The notes: a model not told the origin generated them from the letters alone. Shown: positions 36,174-45,255, numbered from the stretch's first letter. The stretch is 64,000 bases of DNA from Thermohalobaculum sp963700775 (GCA_963700775.1 CAVOYU010000002.1:124001-188000); one strand, 5' to 3'. A program made the numbers and translations.

Positions 36174-37289
36174 TCAGCCGCCCGCCTCAGCCGCATCGAC
36201 CACGATGCCGGGCCGGACCTTCCCGACACCCTCGGTGATCACCAGCTCACCCTCGGCCAGTCCGGCAGCGATCACCGCCTTGCCCTGATCAGTGCGGGCA
36301 ACCTCGACCCGGCGGACCTCGACCTTCGAATCGGCGCCGACCACCATGACGAAGGCGCCCGCCTGATCGCGCTGAACCGCCTGCTGGGGCACAGTCAGCA
36401 CCATCTGCGGCTGGTTCTGCTCGATCGAGACCCGCACCAGCGCGCCGTCCGGCAGGACACCATCGGGATTGGCGAAGGATGCGCGCACGGTGACCGTGTC
36501 GGTCCCGGCAGCGACGTTGGCATCTACATAGTTGATGTCGCCCTTCAGCGGGTAGACGGTGCCGTTCGGCAACGTCAGGGTGACGGTCTGCTCGTTCGCC
36601 GCCTCGCCCCGCTTCACCCGCTCGCGGTGAGTGAGCAGGATCGCGGTCGCGACCGGAAACTCTGCCTGTACCTCGTCGAGGCGGGTCAGCGTTGTGATCG
36701 CGCCGGAATCCGGGCTGACCAATGCCCCCACATCGACTGCGGACAGGCCGGCGATGCCGTCGAATGGGGCCTTGATCTCGGTGTAGGAGAGATCGAGCCG
36801 CGCCTTCGCCAGCGAACCCTGCAGGTTCTCGAGCTGCCCCACCGCCTTGCCGAGCTGCGCCTCGGCGATGTCGAGCTCGGACTGGGCCACGGTCTTGCTG
36901 GCGACGAGCTGCGCCTTGCGGTCGCGCTCGATCTCGGCCAGGCGGCGCTGCGCCTCGGCGGACTTGAGCGATCCTTCGATCTCGGCCACCGCAGCCGCGT
37001 AGGCGCCCTGTTCGATCCGGTAGAGCACGTCACCGGCTCTGACCCTGTCGCCCTCGATGAAATTGACACTCTCGAGGAACCCGGTGACGCGCGCCCGGAT
37101 CTCGACCTTCTGGATCGCGACCAGACGGCCGGTGAAGTCCGTCGTCGCCCGGAGGTCGACGGTCGCCGCGGGCGCCACCACCACTGCCGGCGCGGGCGCC
37201 TGCTGGGCATGTGCACCGGCAAAGGCGAGCAGGGCGATCGTGAGCGTGCCGGTGGCGAGCCTGGTCACGAAGCTCTTTGATGCAGGCAA
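36174..37289 (-). CDS. RND efflux periplasmic adaptor subunit
   Basis: Membrane-fusion protein linking the RND pump to an outer-membrane channel. A signal peptide (TGTLTIALLAFAGAHAQ) is followed by a barrel-sandwich hybrid half (IRARVTGFLESVNFIEGDRV), an alpha-hairpin (about residues 95-170, rich in Ala/Gln/Glu), the second half (YTEIKAPFDGIAGLSAVDVG) and the beta-barrel. I place the start at a TTG (37289) with GGGGAG six bases upstream; a GTG nine codons later is an alternative, while an upstream ATG frame to 37388 is not conserved. Same unit as the permease. Confidence 0.88.
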   Translation of the reverse strand: MPASKSFVTRLATGTLTIALLAFAGAHAQQAPAPAVVVAPAATVDLRATTDFTGRLVAIQKVEIRARVTGFLESVNFIEGDRVRAGDVLYRIEQGAYAAAVAEIEGSLKSAEAQRRLAEIERDRKAQLVASKTVAQSELDIAEAQLGKAVGQLENLQGSLAKARLDLSYTEIKAPFDGIAGLSAVDVGALVSPDSGAITTLTRLDEVQAEFPVATAILLTHRERVKRGEAANEQTVTLTLPNGTVYPLKGDINYVDANVAAGTDTVTVRASFANPDGVLPDGALVRVSIEQNQPQMVLTVPQQAVQRDQAGAFVMVVGADSKVEVRRVEVARTDQGKAVIAAGLAEGELVITEGVGKVRPGIVVDAAEAGG

Positions 37290-37474
37290 TTTCCTCTCCC
37301 CAGTGATCGTTCGGGCGGCCCGGCTGTCGTCACGCCGACGGGACGCCGCAGACTGATGCCTTGGCGATTCCTCTACCACGCAGGGCAACGCTCTGGCAGA
37401 AAAAAGTCAGGTGGGAAAGGCATGACGATGGCATGCCAACCCGGAGGATGCGCGACCGGGGAATGCACCGAGCC

Positions 37475-37488
37475 CTGACATGAATCAA
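37475..37488. promoter_or_regulatory. FNR/FixK-like box upstream of cytochrome c gene
   Basis: CTGA, six bases, TCAA: one mismatch to TTGA-N6-TCAA recognised by FNR/FixK regulators. It lies 87 bp before the cytochrome c start, consistent with oxygen-responsive control. Confidence 0.4.
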
Positions 37489-37574
37489 GGTATGCCAAAC
37501 GTTTTCCGCTGATGCTGCTCTGGGAGCGCGGCGGGGATCGGCCCGCCGACGCGAAAATGGCGAGGTGACCTGAG

Positions 37575-37877
37575 GTGCTGCGAGCCGTTCCGATTTCTGC
37601 ACTGATCCTGATCGTCGCGATCGCGCCGGCTTCGGCGGATCCCGGGCGCGGCCTGCTTCTGGCCGAGCGCTGGTGCGTCGGCTGCCATGTCATCGGCCCC
37701 GATTCTCCGGGCGGTGACGCAGGCCCGGCCTTTCCGGCCGTGGCACAGCGCCCGGACACCAGCTTCGATTCCCTTCGCGTCTGGCTCGCCGACCCGCATC
37801 CGCCGATGCCGGACCTGGATTTGAGCGCCGCCGAATTCGATGACCTCGCCGACTATATCCTGTCACTGAAGCCCTGA
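37575..37877 (+). CDS. small periplasmic c-type cytochrome
   Basis: A 100-residue class I cytochrome c. Signal peptide to ASADP around residue 22, one haem-attachment motif CVGCH (residues 34-38) and a later Met in HPPMPD as likely sixth ligand. The end LSAAEFDDLADYILSLK is the usual C-terminal helix. Start is GTG at 37575 after AGGTGA. It is a soluble electron carrier; its partners are not in the window. Confidence 0.85.
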   Translation: MLRAVPISALILIVAIAPASADPGRGLLLAERWCVGCHVIGPDSPGGDAGPAFPAVAQRPDTSFDSLRVWLADPHPPMPDLDLSAAEFDDLADYILSLKP

Positions 37878-38020
37878 CCCCAGGCCTCGCCCGGAGGAAG
37901 GTGGCGGTAGTTGATGCCGCGCCAGGAGATCCGCTAGGGTGCGATGGCGGTCGTTGGGTGGCCGTACGTCCGGTCGGGGAATGCATTGAAATATCGGGAA
38001 ATTCAGCAGCGGCCGGTTTC

Positions 38021-38653
38021 ATGACCGGGCGCCTGATCGAAACCCTGGACGACATCCGCGAGGGCTGCGACTGGCTGGCAGGCGCCGAACCCCGCTTTGC
38101 GGCAGCCCTCGAGCGCACGGGCTTGCCGCCGCTCCGGCGCAGCGGAGGCGGATTTCCGGCGCTCTTGCATACGATCTGTGCCCAGCAACTCTCCGTTGCC
38201 TCGGCGAACGCGGTCTGGACCAGGCTCCAGGCAGCCGGCGCGGATGACCCGGCGGTACTCTCCCAACTCGATGAGAGCGCGCTGCGTCAGCTCGGGTTGT
38301 CCCGCCCGAAGGCCCGCTACGCGCTTGCCCTGGCCGGCTCCGGGATAGACTACGACGCGCTGGCCGTACTGCCCGAGGACGAGGCCATCGCCGTTCTGAC
38401 GTCGGTCAAGGGCATCGGCGTCTGGACAGCCGAGATCTATCTGATGTTCTCGGTCGGGCGCGCCGATGTCTTCGCCCCCGGAGACCTCGCGTTGCAGGAG
38501 GCGACCCGGATTCTGTTCGGGCTGCGCAAGCGGCCGGATGAAAAGTCGCTGCGCCGGAGGGCGGCGAGGTGGTCGCCCTGGCGGGGCGTTGCCGCCCGCC
38601 TGCTCTGGGCCTATTACAGGGTAACCAAGCAGCGCGAAGGGATCACGGAGTAA
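38021..38653 (+). CDS. DNA-3-methyladenine glycosylase II family (AlkA-like)
   Basis: A 210-residue HhH-GPD base-excision repair enzyme. The helix-hairpin-helix reads LTSVKGIGVWTAEIYLMFS, followed by the Gly/Pro-rich loop and catalytic Asp in FAPGDLALQEA. TICAQQLSVASANAVW is also typical. It is short, lacking the N-terminal AlkA wing, as is common in alphaproteobacteria. Start at 38021 is preferred; the frame is open upstream without a ribosome site. The esterase gene follows after 7 bp. Confidence 0.87.
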   Translation: MTGRLIETLDDIREGCDWLAGAEPRFAAALERTGLPPLRRSGGGFPALLHTICAQQLSVASANAVWTRLQAAGADDPAVLSQLDESALRQLGLSRPKARYALALAGSGIDYDALAVLPEDEAIAVLTSVKGIGVWTAEIYLMFSVGRADVFAPGDLALQEATRILFGLRKRPDEKSLRRRAARWSPWRGVAARLLWAYYRVTKQREGITE

Positions 38654-38660
38654 ATCTGAT

Positions 38661-39329
38661 ATGCCCACCCTGACCGGTCCCCGGGCCGCGCCCCGTTCGG
38701 GGACGACGAAATCGCTGGTGATCCTTCTGCATGGCTATGGTGCTGACGGGAACGACCTGTTCGGGCTTGCGGAGCCGCTGTCGCAATACCTGCCCGACAC
38801 GGCTTTCCGGTCGCCCAACGCGCCTGAGAGATGCCGTGTCAACCCTATGGGATATCAATGGTTTCCGATCTCATGGCTCGATGGCAGCCCGGAAGCCGAG
38901 ATGGAGGCCGGGTTCAAGCGCTCGGCCGGGGTCCTGGATACCTATCTGACGGAAGCGATGACGGAGGAGGGGGTCACATCGGGGCAGACGGCCCTGATCG
39001 GCTTCAGCCAGGGCACGATGATGAGCCTGCACGTGGCGCCGCGGCGGCGCGACCCGCTCGCCTGCATCGTTGGCTTCTCCGGGCGGCTGCACGACGGCGC
39101 CGACCTGAAGCGCGAGGCGCTTTCGAAGCCGCCGGTTCTTCTGATTCACGGAGACAGCGACGAGATGATCCCGGTCGCGGCACTGGATGATGCCAGAAAC
39201 GGCCTTGCCGACGCGGGCTTCAGCGTCCAGTGGCATGTCAGCCGCGGAATCGGCCACGGCATTGCACCGGACGGGCTGCAACTCGCGGTCCGTTTTCTGA
39301 TGGACCATCTTGGCGGGAAGCGCGGATGA
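38661..39329 (+). CDS. alpha/beta hydrolase, carboxylesterase/phospholipase family
   Basis: A 222-residue serine hydrolase of the esterase B/YpfH type. Oxyanion region LLHGYGADGNDLFGL, nucleophile elbow GFSQG (Ser116), Asp in HGDSDEMIPV and His in GIGHGIAPDG complete the triad. No signal peptide, so cytosolic. Downstream of the glycosylase gene by 7 bp, likely co-transcribed. Substrate unknown. Confidence 0.87.
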   Translation: MPTLTGPRAAPRSGTTKSLVILLHGYGADGNDLFGLAEPLSQYLPDTAFRSPNAPERCRVNPMGYQWFPISWLDGSPEAEMEAGFKRSAGVLDTYLTEAMTEEGVTSGQTALIGFSQGTMMSLHVAPRRRDPLACIVGFSGRLHDGADLKREALSKPPVLLIHGDSDEMIPVAALDDARNGLADAGFSVQWHVSRGIGHGIAPDGLQLAVRFLMDHLGGKRG

Positions 39330-39542
39330 TCTAGCGTCTCAACGCTGGATTGCCCGATGCGTTACTACGATGTCGCATTTTGATGCTATCAGGCAGTCAC
39401 TGGCGACGTAGCGTATCTAGGGTCTTGATGCTGGATCGCCGCGAGATATAGTTGGCGTGTGATCGCGTTGCCGAAGTTGTTGTCCGGATGTTCCGGGCTC
39501 GTGGGCGGCGGCGCGGATCGAAGGAGTGGTGGGCAGATCAAG

Positions 39543-40127
39543 ATGGACGGCAACTTCGCAACGTCCTTCGTGAGGCACCCCGCCGGGCTGCGCGACAACC
39601 CGGCGCTGGTGCTGAATGCCGACTACCGGCCGCTGTCCTATTTCCCGCTGTCGCTCTGGCCCTGGCAGGAGGCGATCAAGGCCACCTTCCTCGATCGGGT
39701 GACGATCGTTGCAGAATACGACATCGTCGTGCACAGCCCGTCGATCTCGATGCGACTGCCCTCGGTCGTGGTGCTGCGCGACTATGTGAAGCCGGCGCGC
39801 TATCCGGCGTTCACGCGCTTCAACCTGTTCCTGCGCGACGAGTTCCACTGCCAGTATTGCGGCGCGCGCGGCGAGTTGACCTTCGACCACGTGACGCCGC
39901 GCTCGCATGGCGGCCGCACGACCTGGGAGAACGTGGTCGCGGCCTGCGGCCGGTGCAACCTGAAGAAGGGCAACCTGACGCTGCGTGAAGCCGGGATGGC
40001 GCTGCATCGCCCGCCACGTCGTCCGGACGCGGTCGAGCTGCAGAACAAGGGTCGGAAGTTCCCGCCCAATTACCTGCACCAGAGCTGGCTCGACTTCCTC
40101 TACTGGGATGCCGAGCTGGAATCCTGA
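39543..40127 (+). CDS. HNH endonuclease family protein
   Basis: A 194-residue protein widespread in alphaproteobacteria. The HNH domain is in the second half: CQYCGARGELTFDHVTPRSH, then GGRTTWENVV and ACGRCNLKKGN, with both CxxC zinc pairs and the His. The N-terminal half (LVLNADYRPLSYFPLSLWPW) is also family-typical. Start ATG at 39543; an upstream start at 39459 is possible. Function probably DNA-directed but not defined. Its 3' end overlaps convergent dsbB by 28 bp. Confidence 0.85.
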   Translation: MDGNFATSFVRHPAGLRDNPALVLNADYRPLSYFPLSLWPWQEAIKATFLDRVTIVAEYDIVVHSPSISMRLPSVVVLRDYVKPARYPAFTRFNLFLRDEFHCQYCGARGELTFDHVTPRSHGGRTTWENVVAACGRCNLKKGNLTLREAGMALHRPPRRPDAVELQNKGRKFPPNYLHQSWLDFLYWDAELES

Positions 40128-40603
40128 TTCCGGCCGGCCAGGGCAGCGGCCAGCAGCCAGACTGCGGCGAGAGCCAGCGAGACCAGCGCGTTCCACGATG
40201 CCATGCTGAGGCCGAAGAGGTCCCAGACCACCTCGTCGCACCGCACCAGCGGGGCGTTCAGGATCTGTTTCATCAGTTCGTCGGTCGAAAGGTTTCGGAT
40301 ATCGGACGAGGTGCAGGTGTCCGGCCCCGGCCACCAGCCGCGCTCGATCCCGGTGTGATACAGCCCCAGCGCGGCGCCGGTCAGGGTCGCCAGCATGCCC
40401 AGCAGCGCCACCGGCCGGAGATGGCGGCGCAGCAGGGAGAGACCGAGCACGCCCAGGAGCACGGCCGCCACATGAGGCCAGCGCTGCCAGATGCAGAGCG
40501 GGCAGGGTGCCAGGCCGCCGATGAACTGGAACGCCAGCGCGCCCAGAAGCATGGCGGCGGAGCCTGCCGCGGCGGCGATGATCAAGAGCCGGTCTTGGAT
40601 CAC
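40100..40603 (-). CDS. dsbB: disulfide bond formation protein B
   Basis: A 167-residue inner-membrane protein with four helices that re-oxidises DsbA and passes electrons to quinone. The first Cys pair is in APCPLCIWQRWPH, the second in the periplasmic loop (PDTCTSSD and VRCDEV). Start GTG at 40603 overlaps the yqaA stop as GTGA, so the two are coupled. Its stop lies inside the 3' end of the convergent HNH gene. Confidence 0.9.
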   Translation of the reverse strand: MIQDRLLIIAAAAGSAAMLLGALAFQFIGGLAPCPLCIWQRWPHVAAVLLGVLGLSLLRRHLRPVALLGMLATLTGAALGLYHTGIERGWWPGPDTCTSSDIRNLSTDELMKQILNAPLVRCDEVVWDLFGLSMASWNALVSLALAAVWLLAAALAGRNQDSSSASQ

Positions 40604-41181
40604 ATCAGATACCTCGCAACCAGGAAGCCGCCCAGCAGCAGGGCCATGAAGATGCTGGTGACGAGACCGAGGCGGCGCTCGATGAAATCGCGTACCGGCG
40701 CCCCGAACTTCCAGAGCAGGGCCGCCACCAGGAAGAAGCGCGTCGCGCGGGCAACCAGGGAGGCGATGGTGAAGACCGCGAAGTCGAGCCCGGTGAGGCC
40801 GGAAAGAATGGTGATGACCTTGTAGGGGAAAGGGGTAATCCCGGCGATCAGTACCGCCCAGGCGCCCCACTCGTTGTAGGTCGCCTGGAACTCCGCGAAC
40901 TTCGCGGTGTAGCCGTAAAGCGCCAGGATCGGCTGGCCAATGGTATCGAAGAAGAATGCTCCCAGCGCGTAGCCGAGGCAGCCTCCGAGCACCGACGAGA
41001 CGGTCGCGACCGCGGCGATGAGAAATGCCCGGTGCGGCGCGGCGATGATCATCGGGATCATCAGCACGTCGGGCGGAATCGGGAACACCGAGCTCTCGAT
41101 AAAGCTCACGAACGCCAGGACCCAGAGCGCGTCCGGGCGCTGCGCCAGGGAGATGGTCCGATCGTAGAGGGAACGCAGCAT
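40600..41181 (-). CDS. YqaA family membrane protein (SNARE-associated/DedA superfamily)
   Basis: A 193-residue polytopic inner-membrane protein: FIESSVFPIPPDVLMIPMI near residue 28, GGCLGYALGAFF, and GITPFPYKVITILSGL with re-entrant-loop features of the VTT/DedA fold. Such proteins are linked to lipid scrambling and envelope stability. It is coupled to dsbB. Confidence 0.83.
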   Translation of the reverse strand: MLRSLYDRTISLAQRPDALWVLAFVSFIESSVFPIPPDVLMIPMIIAAPHRAFLIAAVATVSSVLGGCLGYALGAFFFDTIGQPILALYGYTAKFAEFQATYNEWGAWAVLIAGITPFPYKVITILSGLTGLDFAVFTIASLVARATRFFLVAALLWKFGAPVRDFIERRLGLVTSIFMALLLGGFLVARYLM

Positions 41182-41295
41182 GGGGCTGTCGGTAACAAGG
41201 CGCCGGGCGACTGTCCAGCGGAGTCACCAGTCCACTTGTCTCGGCCGTCGCTCCGGGCCACGATGGCGCATCCGACTCGCTGCTGAGGACGCGCG

Positions 41296-42198
41296 ATGAA
41301 ATGGAGCGGCCGGCGCACCAGCGCCAATATCGAGGATCGCCGCGACGAGGGCGGCTTCGGGGGCTTCGGCGGCATGCGCGGCGGCCGCATGGTGCGCGCG
41401 CCTCGCGGTCGCGGCGGACGGATAGGCGGGCTTGGCCTGATCATCGTCATCGTGCTCGCGCTGCTGTTCGGGGTCGACCCGACCATGCTGCTGACCGGCG
41501 GCGGAGGTCCGGGTGTCCAGACCGGCAGCGAGCCTGTCGGGCCGAACGCGATCAACGATCAGTCGGAGGAGTTCGTCGCCGTGGTCCTCGGCGACACCGA
41601 AGAGATCTGGAGCTCGATCTTCGCCGCGTCGGGACATCGCTACGAGCCGCCGAAACTGGTGCTGTTCGACGGGCGCACGGTTTCGGGCTGCGGCGCAGCC
41701 AGCGCGTCGGCCGGGCCGTTCTATTGCCCGGCCGACCAAAAGGCCTATCTCGACACCCGGTTCTTCGTCGTGCTCGAGCAGCAGCTTGACGCCGGCGGCG
41801 ATTTTGCGCGGGCTTACGTGATCGCCCACGAGATCGCCCACCATGTCCAGAACCAGCTTGGCGTGATGGATCAGGTGAACCGGCTCCGTGCCCGCGCCTC
41901 GGAGGAGGAAGCAAATCGATTGTCGGTCATGCTCGAGCTGCAGGCCGACTGCTATTCCGGCGTCTGGGCCCGCCACGCGGAGGAGCGCTTCGGCTCGCTG
42001 GAGCCGGGCGACATCGAGGAAGCCCTCAATGCCGCCGCTCGGATCGGTGACGACACGCTCCAGCGCAACGCCGGCCAGGCGGTGGTGCCGGACAGCTTCA
42101 CCCACGGCACCTCGGCGCAGCGCATGCGCTGGTTCCGCAACGGCTTCGAGCGCGGCGACCCGGCGGCCTGCGACACGTTCAACGCAGCGAGCCTCTGA
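41296..42198 (+). CDS. neutral zinc metallopeptidase (YpfJ family)
   Basis: A 300-residue protein with an N-terminal Gly/Arg-rich segment, a single membrane helix at about residues 47-63 (GLIIVIVLALLFGV) and a zinc peptidase domain. The zinc motif is VIAHEIAHHVQNQLG with the third ligand in ELQADCYSGVWA. The fold matches the putative neutral zinc metallopeptidase family. Substrate unknown. The start at 41296 is typical (MKWSGRRTSANIEDRR). Confidence 0.88.
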   Translation: MKWSGRRTSANIEDRRDEGGFGGFGGMRGGRMVRAPRGRGGRIGGLGLIIVIVLALLFGVDPTMLLTGGGGPGVQTGSEPVGPNAINDQSEEFVAVVLGDTEEIWSSIFAASGHRYEPPKLVLFDGRTVSGCGAASASAGPFYCPADQKAYLDTRFFVVLEQQLDAGGDFARAYVIAHEIAHHVQNQLGVMDQVNRLRARASEEEANRLSVMLELQADCYSGVWARHAEERFGSLEPGDIEEALNAAARIGDDTLQRNAGQAVVPDSFTHGTSAQRMRWFRNGFERGDPAACDTFNAASL

Positions 42199-42322
42199 GG
42201 CGCCGGCAGGCTGGGATGGGGCCGGGCCGGCGGGCCATCGAGCTGGCGATTCCGGTTTTCCATCGCCATGTGCTATCGGTAGCGGTCACCGGACGCTTTC
42301 CCGGCGCAGATCCGGAGTCGAT

Positions 42323-42952
42323 ATGATCCCCGCTCGCATCCTCGCCGTCGCCTTGTTGGCCGCCATCAGCCTTGCCGTGACACCTGTTCTCTCGGACGCG
42401 GCATCGCGCAGCTGCGCTGTCGATGGCATCGAGGGCGTCGATGCGCGCGCCTGGCACGGCGGGCTTTGGATGCCGCTCGCCGTCGGGATTTCGGTCCCCT
42501 CCGAGGCGAAGATCGCCACCGGCCTGGACAGCCGGGTCAACATTCGCTGCGACGACGGCATCACGGTCACGATTGGTCCCGGCACCGAAGTGAACCTCGA
42601 ACGCCTGGTCGGACCCTCCGGCCCGGAGAGCAGCACGATCGTCCAGCTCGTCCGGGGGATCGTCGGAATCATTGCGCCAAATGGCACCTGGGGCCTGTTC
42701 CAGGTCCGAACCCCGGTCGCCATCGCGTCGGTGCGATCGACCGAGTGGCTTGTCGAGCATGGCGACATCGACGGCACGGCCGTGTTCGTGCGCAAGGGTG
42801 TCGTCGGGGTGGATTCCGATGGCAATGCCGTCAGTCTCGCCCCAGGCGACGGGATCACGATCAGCCGGACACGCGCGATGAGCCAGGTCAAGCAGTGGGG
42901 CGCCGAACGGGTCGCCCGTTCCGGCGGCGCGCTCGGCTTCGGCTGGAAATGA
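42323..42952 (+). CDS. FecR-domain protein, exported
   Basis: A 209-residue protein with a signal peptide (RILAVALLAAISLAVTPVLS) and a FecR-like beta domain: VGISVPSEAKIATGLDSRVN, VTIGPGTEVNLERL, VRTPVAIASVRSTEWLVE and VRKGVVGVDSDGNAV. The stop overlaps the start of the CHASE2 cyclase gene as ATGA, so the two are co-translated. FecR plus CHASE2-cyclase pairs are a known arrangement; the FecR protein likely binds the periplasmic CHASE2 sensor. That interaction is inferred. Confidence 0.82.
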   Translation: MIPARILAVALLAAISLAVTPVLSDAASRSCAVDGIEGVDARAWHGGLWMPLAVGISVPSEAKIATGLDSRVNIRCDDGITVTIGPGTEVNLERLVGPSGPESSTIVQLVRGIVGIIAPNGTWGLFQVRTPVAIASVRSTEWLVEHGDIDGTAVFVRKGVVGVDSDGNAVSLAPGDGITISRTRAMSQVKQWGAERVARSGGALGFGWK

Positions 42953-44847
42953 GCAGGCGCCGGCCGGATTCCGGCCTGCGAAGGCAGCTTGCCGTTGTAG
43001 CGGTCTTCGCGCTGGCCGCCGGTCTCTGGCGGGCAATCTCGGGCGATCCGCTGACCGATGCGCTCGAGGACCGCCTGCTCGACCTCCGCTTCCGGCTTCG
43101 CGGGCCAATCGCGCCGCCTGCCAGCGTGGTGCTGGTGGCGGTGGATGAGCGGACGATCGAGAACTTGGGATGGACGCCGCCGCCGCGTTGGGCAATCGCC
43201 GAGGCGGTAGATCGCATCGTCGATGCCGCGCCCGCTGCGGTCGCCATCGATCTGTTGCTTGTCGAGCAGACCGCCGCCGGACCCGCGCTGGCCACCGCGC
43301 TTGCCCGATCGGACCGGGTCGTCCTGGCGGCAGCGGCGGGTAATGATGCCCCGGGCGCAGAGTCATCGGGTGGGGCCGAATTCACCGCCGAGATCGCCGC
43401 CGCCGTCGACCGCAGCGTCATTGCGGCGGTCGTCGGCGACCTTCGAACCGGTGGCGAGGGGCCTCCGAAGCTTCTGCTGCCGCGGCCCGAGATCGTCGGT
43501 GGCGCGTCCCTCGGCCATGTCAACATCGCGCGCTCCGGCGACCGGGTGGCGCGCCACGTGCCGCTCGCGCTCTGGATCGGTGAGCGGGACTTCCTGCCGG
43601 CAATGCCCCTGGACGTGGCGCGCCGCCTTTCGGGCCTCGGCCGCGCCGAGATCGTGCTCTGGCTTGGAAGCGGCGTCGATTTCGGTGCCCGCAGAATCGC
43701 GACCGATCGCGCAGGGCGAGTGACGCTGAACCACTATGGTGACCGGGGCACGCTGCCAACCGTAAGCCTGATCGACGTGGTCGAGGGCCGGGTTCCGCCG
43801 GAAGCCTTCACCGGCCGCGCGGTGATTTTCGGCGCGACTGCCGAGAGCCTGTCCGATCTCTTTGCAACCCCGTTCGGCACCCAGGTGCCCGGGGCCGAGA
43901 TCATTGCGACGCTGACCGCCAATCTCGCCGCCGGACAGGAGATCCGCCGCGCTCCGGCGTCCGCGGCCTTGCTGGCGCCGGTTTTCGGGTTGCTCGCCGG
44001 GCTGGCGGCAATGCTGCGCGCTCCATCCGCGGCATATATCGCCGTCGCCGGGGTCTGGCTGGCCGCTGCGCTTGTGCTGCAATTCTCTTTTGCTGTGAGC
44101 CGTCTCTGGCTTGATGCCATTGCGGTGATTGCCGCACTCGGTTTCGCCACGGTCTGGATGGCTGCCCGCCGGATGAGCGCCGAGCGGCGCGAGTCCCGGG
44201 CGCTTTCGGTCGAGCGCGGCAATCTTGCGCGTTATGTGTCGCCTCTTCTCACCGAGCGGTTGGCGCAGGGCGCGGTCCCTGATTTCGACCGCCGGACCCA
44301 GGACGCGGCGGTGCTGTTCGTCGATGTTGCAGGCTACACGAGCTACTCGGAGAACCGTGCGCCGGACGAGGTCGCGGGTTTCCTGCGCGATCTCCACCGG
44401 TTGTTCGAGCGCGCGGCCGCCGCTCACCGGGGCATCATTTCCGGGTTCGAGGGTGACGGGGCCATGATCATTTTCGGACTGCCGGAACCCGAACTCGACG
44501 ATGCCGCAAGGGCGGTTGATTGCGCACGGATGCTGCTGGAAGAAGCTGCGGCGTTCGCCTCGCCCGCCGTCTCGGGGCTCCCCCTGCGGCTCCGGGTCAG
44601 CGTGCATTATGGAGAGGTTACGGCTGCCGTGGTTGGCGGCGAGCGACAGGCGCAGGTCACCGTTACCGGCGACACTGTCAATGTCGCGAGCCGATTGCAG
44701 GAGACCGCGAAACAGAGCGGCGCGATGCTGGTCCTGAGCCGCGCCTGCCTGGAAGCGGCAAGGGCGGATCCCGCCGGCTTCACCCGGCTCCCCGACCAGC
44801 CGGTACGCGGCCGGACGGGCCTGATCGAGGTATGGGCGCTTCGTTGA
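42949..44847 (+). CDS. adenylate/guanylate cyclase with CHASE2 sensor
   Basis: A 632-residue membrane cyclase. Order: a first helix (LAVVAVFALAAGLW), periplasmic CHASE2 domain (about 35-330; SVVLVAVDERTIENLGW, FTGRAVIFGATAESLSD), two to three helices (about 335-400) and a class III cyclase domain. Catalytic region: VLFVDVAGYTSYSE (metal Asp), FEGDGAMIIFG (second Asp) and VTGDTVNVASRLQ (transition-state Asn/Arg region). It would make cAMP or cGMP in response to a periplasmic signal, probably through the coupled FecR protein. Nucleotide specificity not determined. Confidence 0.9.
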   Translation: MSRRRPDSGLRRQLAVVAVFALAAGLWRAISGDPLTDALEDRLLDLRFRLRGPIAPPASVVLVAVDERTIENLGWTPPPRWAIAEAVDRIVDAAPAAVAIDLLLVEQTAAGPALATALARSDRVVLAAAAGNDAPGAESSGGAEFTAEIAAAVDRSVIAAVVGDLRTGGEGPPKLLLPRPEIVGGASLGHVNIARSGDRVARHVPLALWIGERDFLPAMPLDVARRLSGLGRAEIVLWLGSGVDFGARRIATDRAGRVTLNHYGDRGTLPTVSLIDVVEGRVPPEAFTGRAVIFGATAESLSDLFATPFGTQVPGAEIIATLTANLAAGQEIRRAPASAALLAPVFGLLAGLAAMLRAPSAAYIAVAGVWLAAALVLQFSFAVSRLWLDAIAVIAALGFATVWMAARRMSAERRESRALSVERGNLARYVSPLLTERLAQGAVPDFDRRTQDAAVLFVDVAGYTSYSENRAPDEVAGFLRDLHRLFERAAAAHRGIISGFEGDGAMIIFGLPEPELDDAARAVDCARMLLEEAAAFASPAVSGLPLRLRVSVHYGEVTAAVVGGERQAQVTVTGDTVNVASRLQETAKQSGAMLVLSRACLEAARADPAGFTRLPDQPVRGRTGLIEVWALR

Positions 44848-44848
44848 G

Positions 44849-44882
44849 GCCTCGGGTCGTCACCCGCCTCGGGTCGTCACCC
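44849..44882. repeat. 17-bp tandem duplication
   Basis: GCCTCGGGTCGTCACCC occurs twice in direct succession, followed by a partial third copy (GCCTCGG). It starts at the end of the cyclase gene. Confidence 0.6.
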
Positions 44883-45092
44883 TGCCTCGGACGATGTCCG
44901 TCATCATCGGGAGTTTCGTCCCGATCGCACGGCCGGAGCGTGCATCCGAAGTCGCGCGGCTGACCCCGGGAATCGTGATCTGGGTGCCGTTTCCGGTGCG
45001 GAACGCAAGCAATTGTGGAGTTGGATTTATTATTTTGTAGAATATGATACGAAGATCATCTAAAGTTAAAACGGAGCGCATGGGTGGCGCTG

Positions 45093-45117
45093 GATCCTTG
45101 GCGTTGGGCCAAGGATC
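45093..45117. repeat. perfect inverted repeat upstream of glycan cluster
   Basis: GATCCTTGGC (45093-45102) and GCCAAGGATC (45108-45117) with a 5-base loop. No T-run follows, so it is an operator or structured leader candidate rather than a terminator. It lies 139 bp before the methyltransferase start. Confidence 0.5.
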
Positions 45118-45255
45118 GCTGGGCCGGTCTACTTTGGCAACAGGCTGGAATGCGAAGCATCGGATGCGGGACCATCGATTTAGGCGGCCGCCGGGGATTT
45201 CGCTTCCGGATCTGACCCGCAGGGTCTTCTGCGATGTTCGGGCGGGGGGTTTGGA

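Larger units (their letters stand above)
44848..45255. other. intergenic region between cyclase and glycan cluster
   Basis: About 408 bp with no convincing gene. It contains a 17-bp tandem repeat at 44849-44882, an AT-rich patch around 45015-45070 and a perfect inverted repeat at 45093-45117. A promoter for the methyltransferase gene is expected here but no clear hexamers stand out. Confidence 0.5.
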
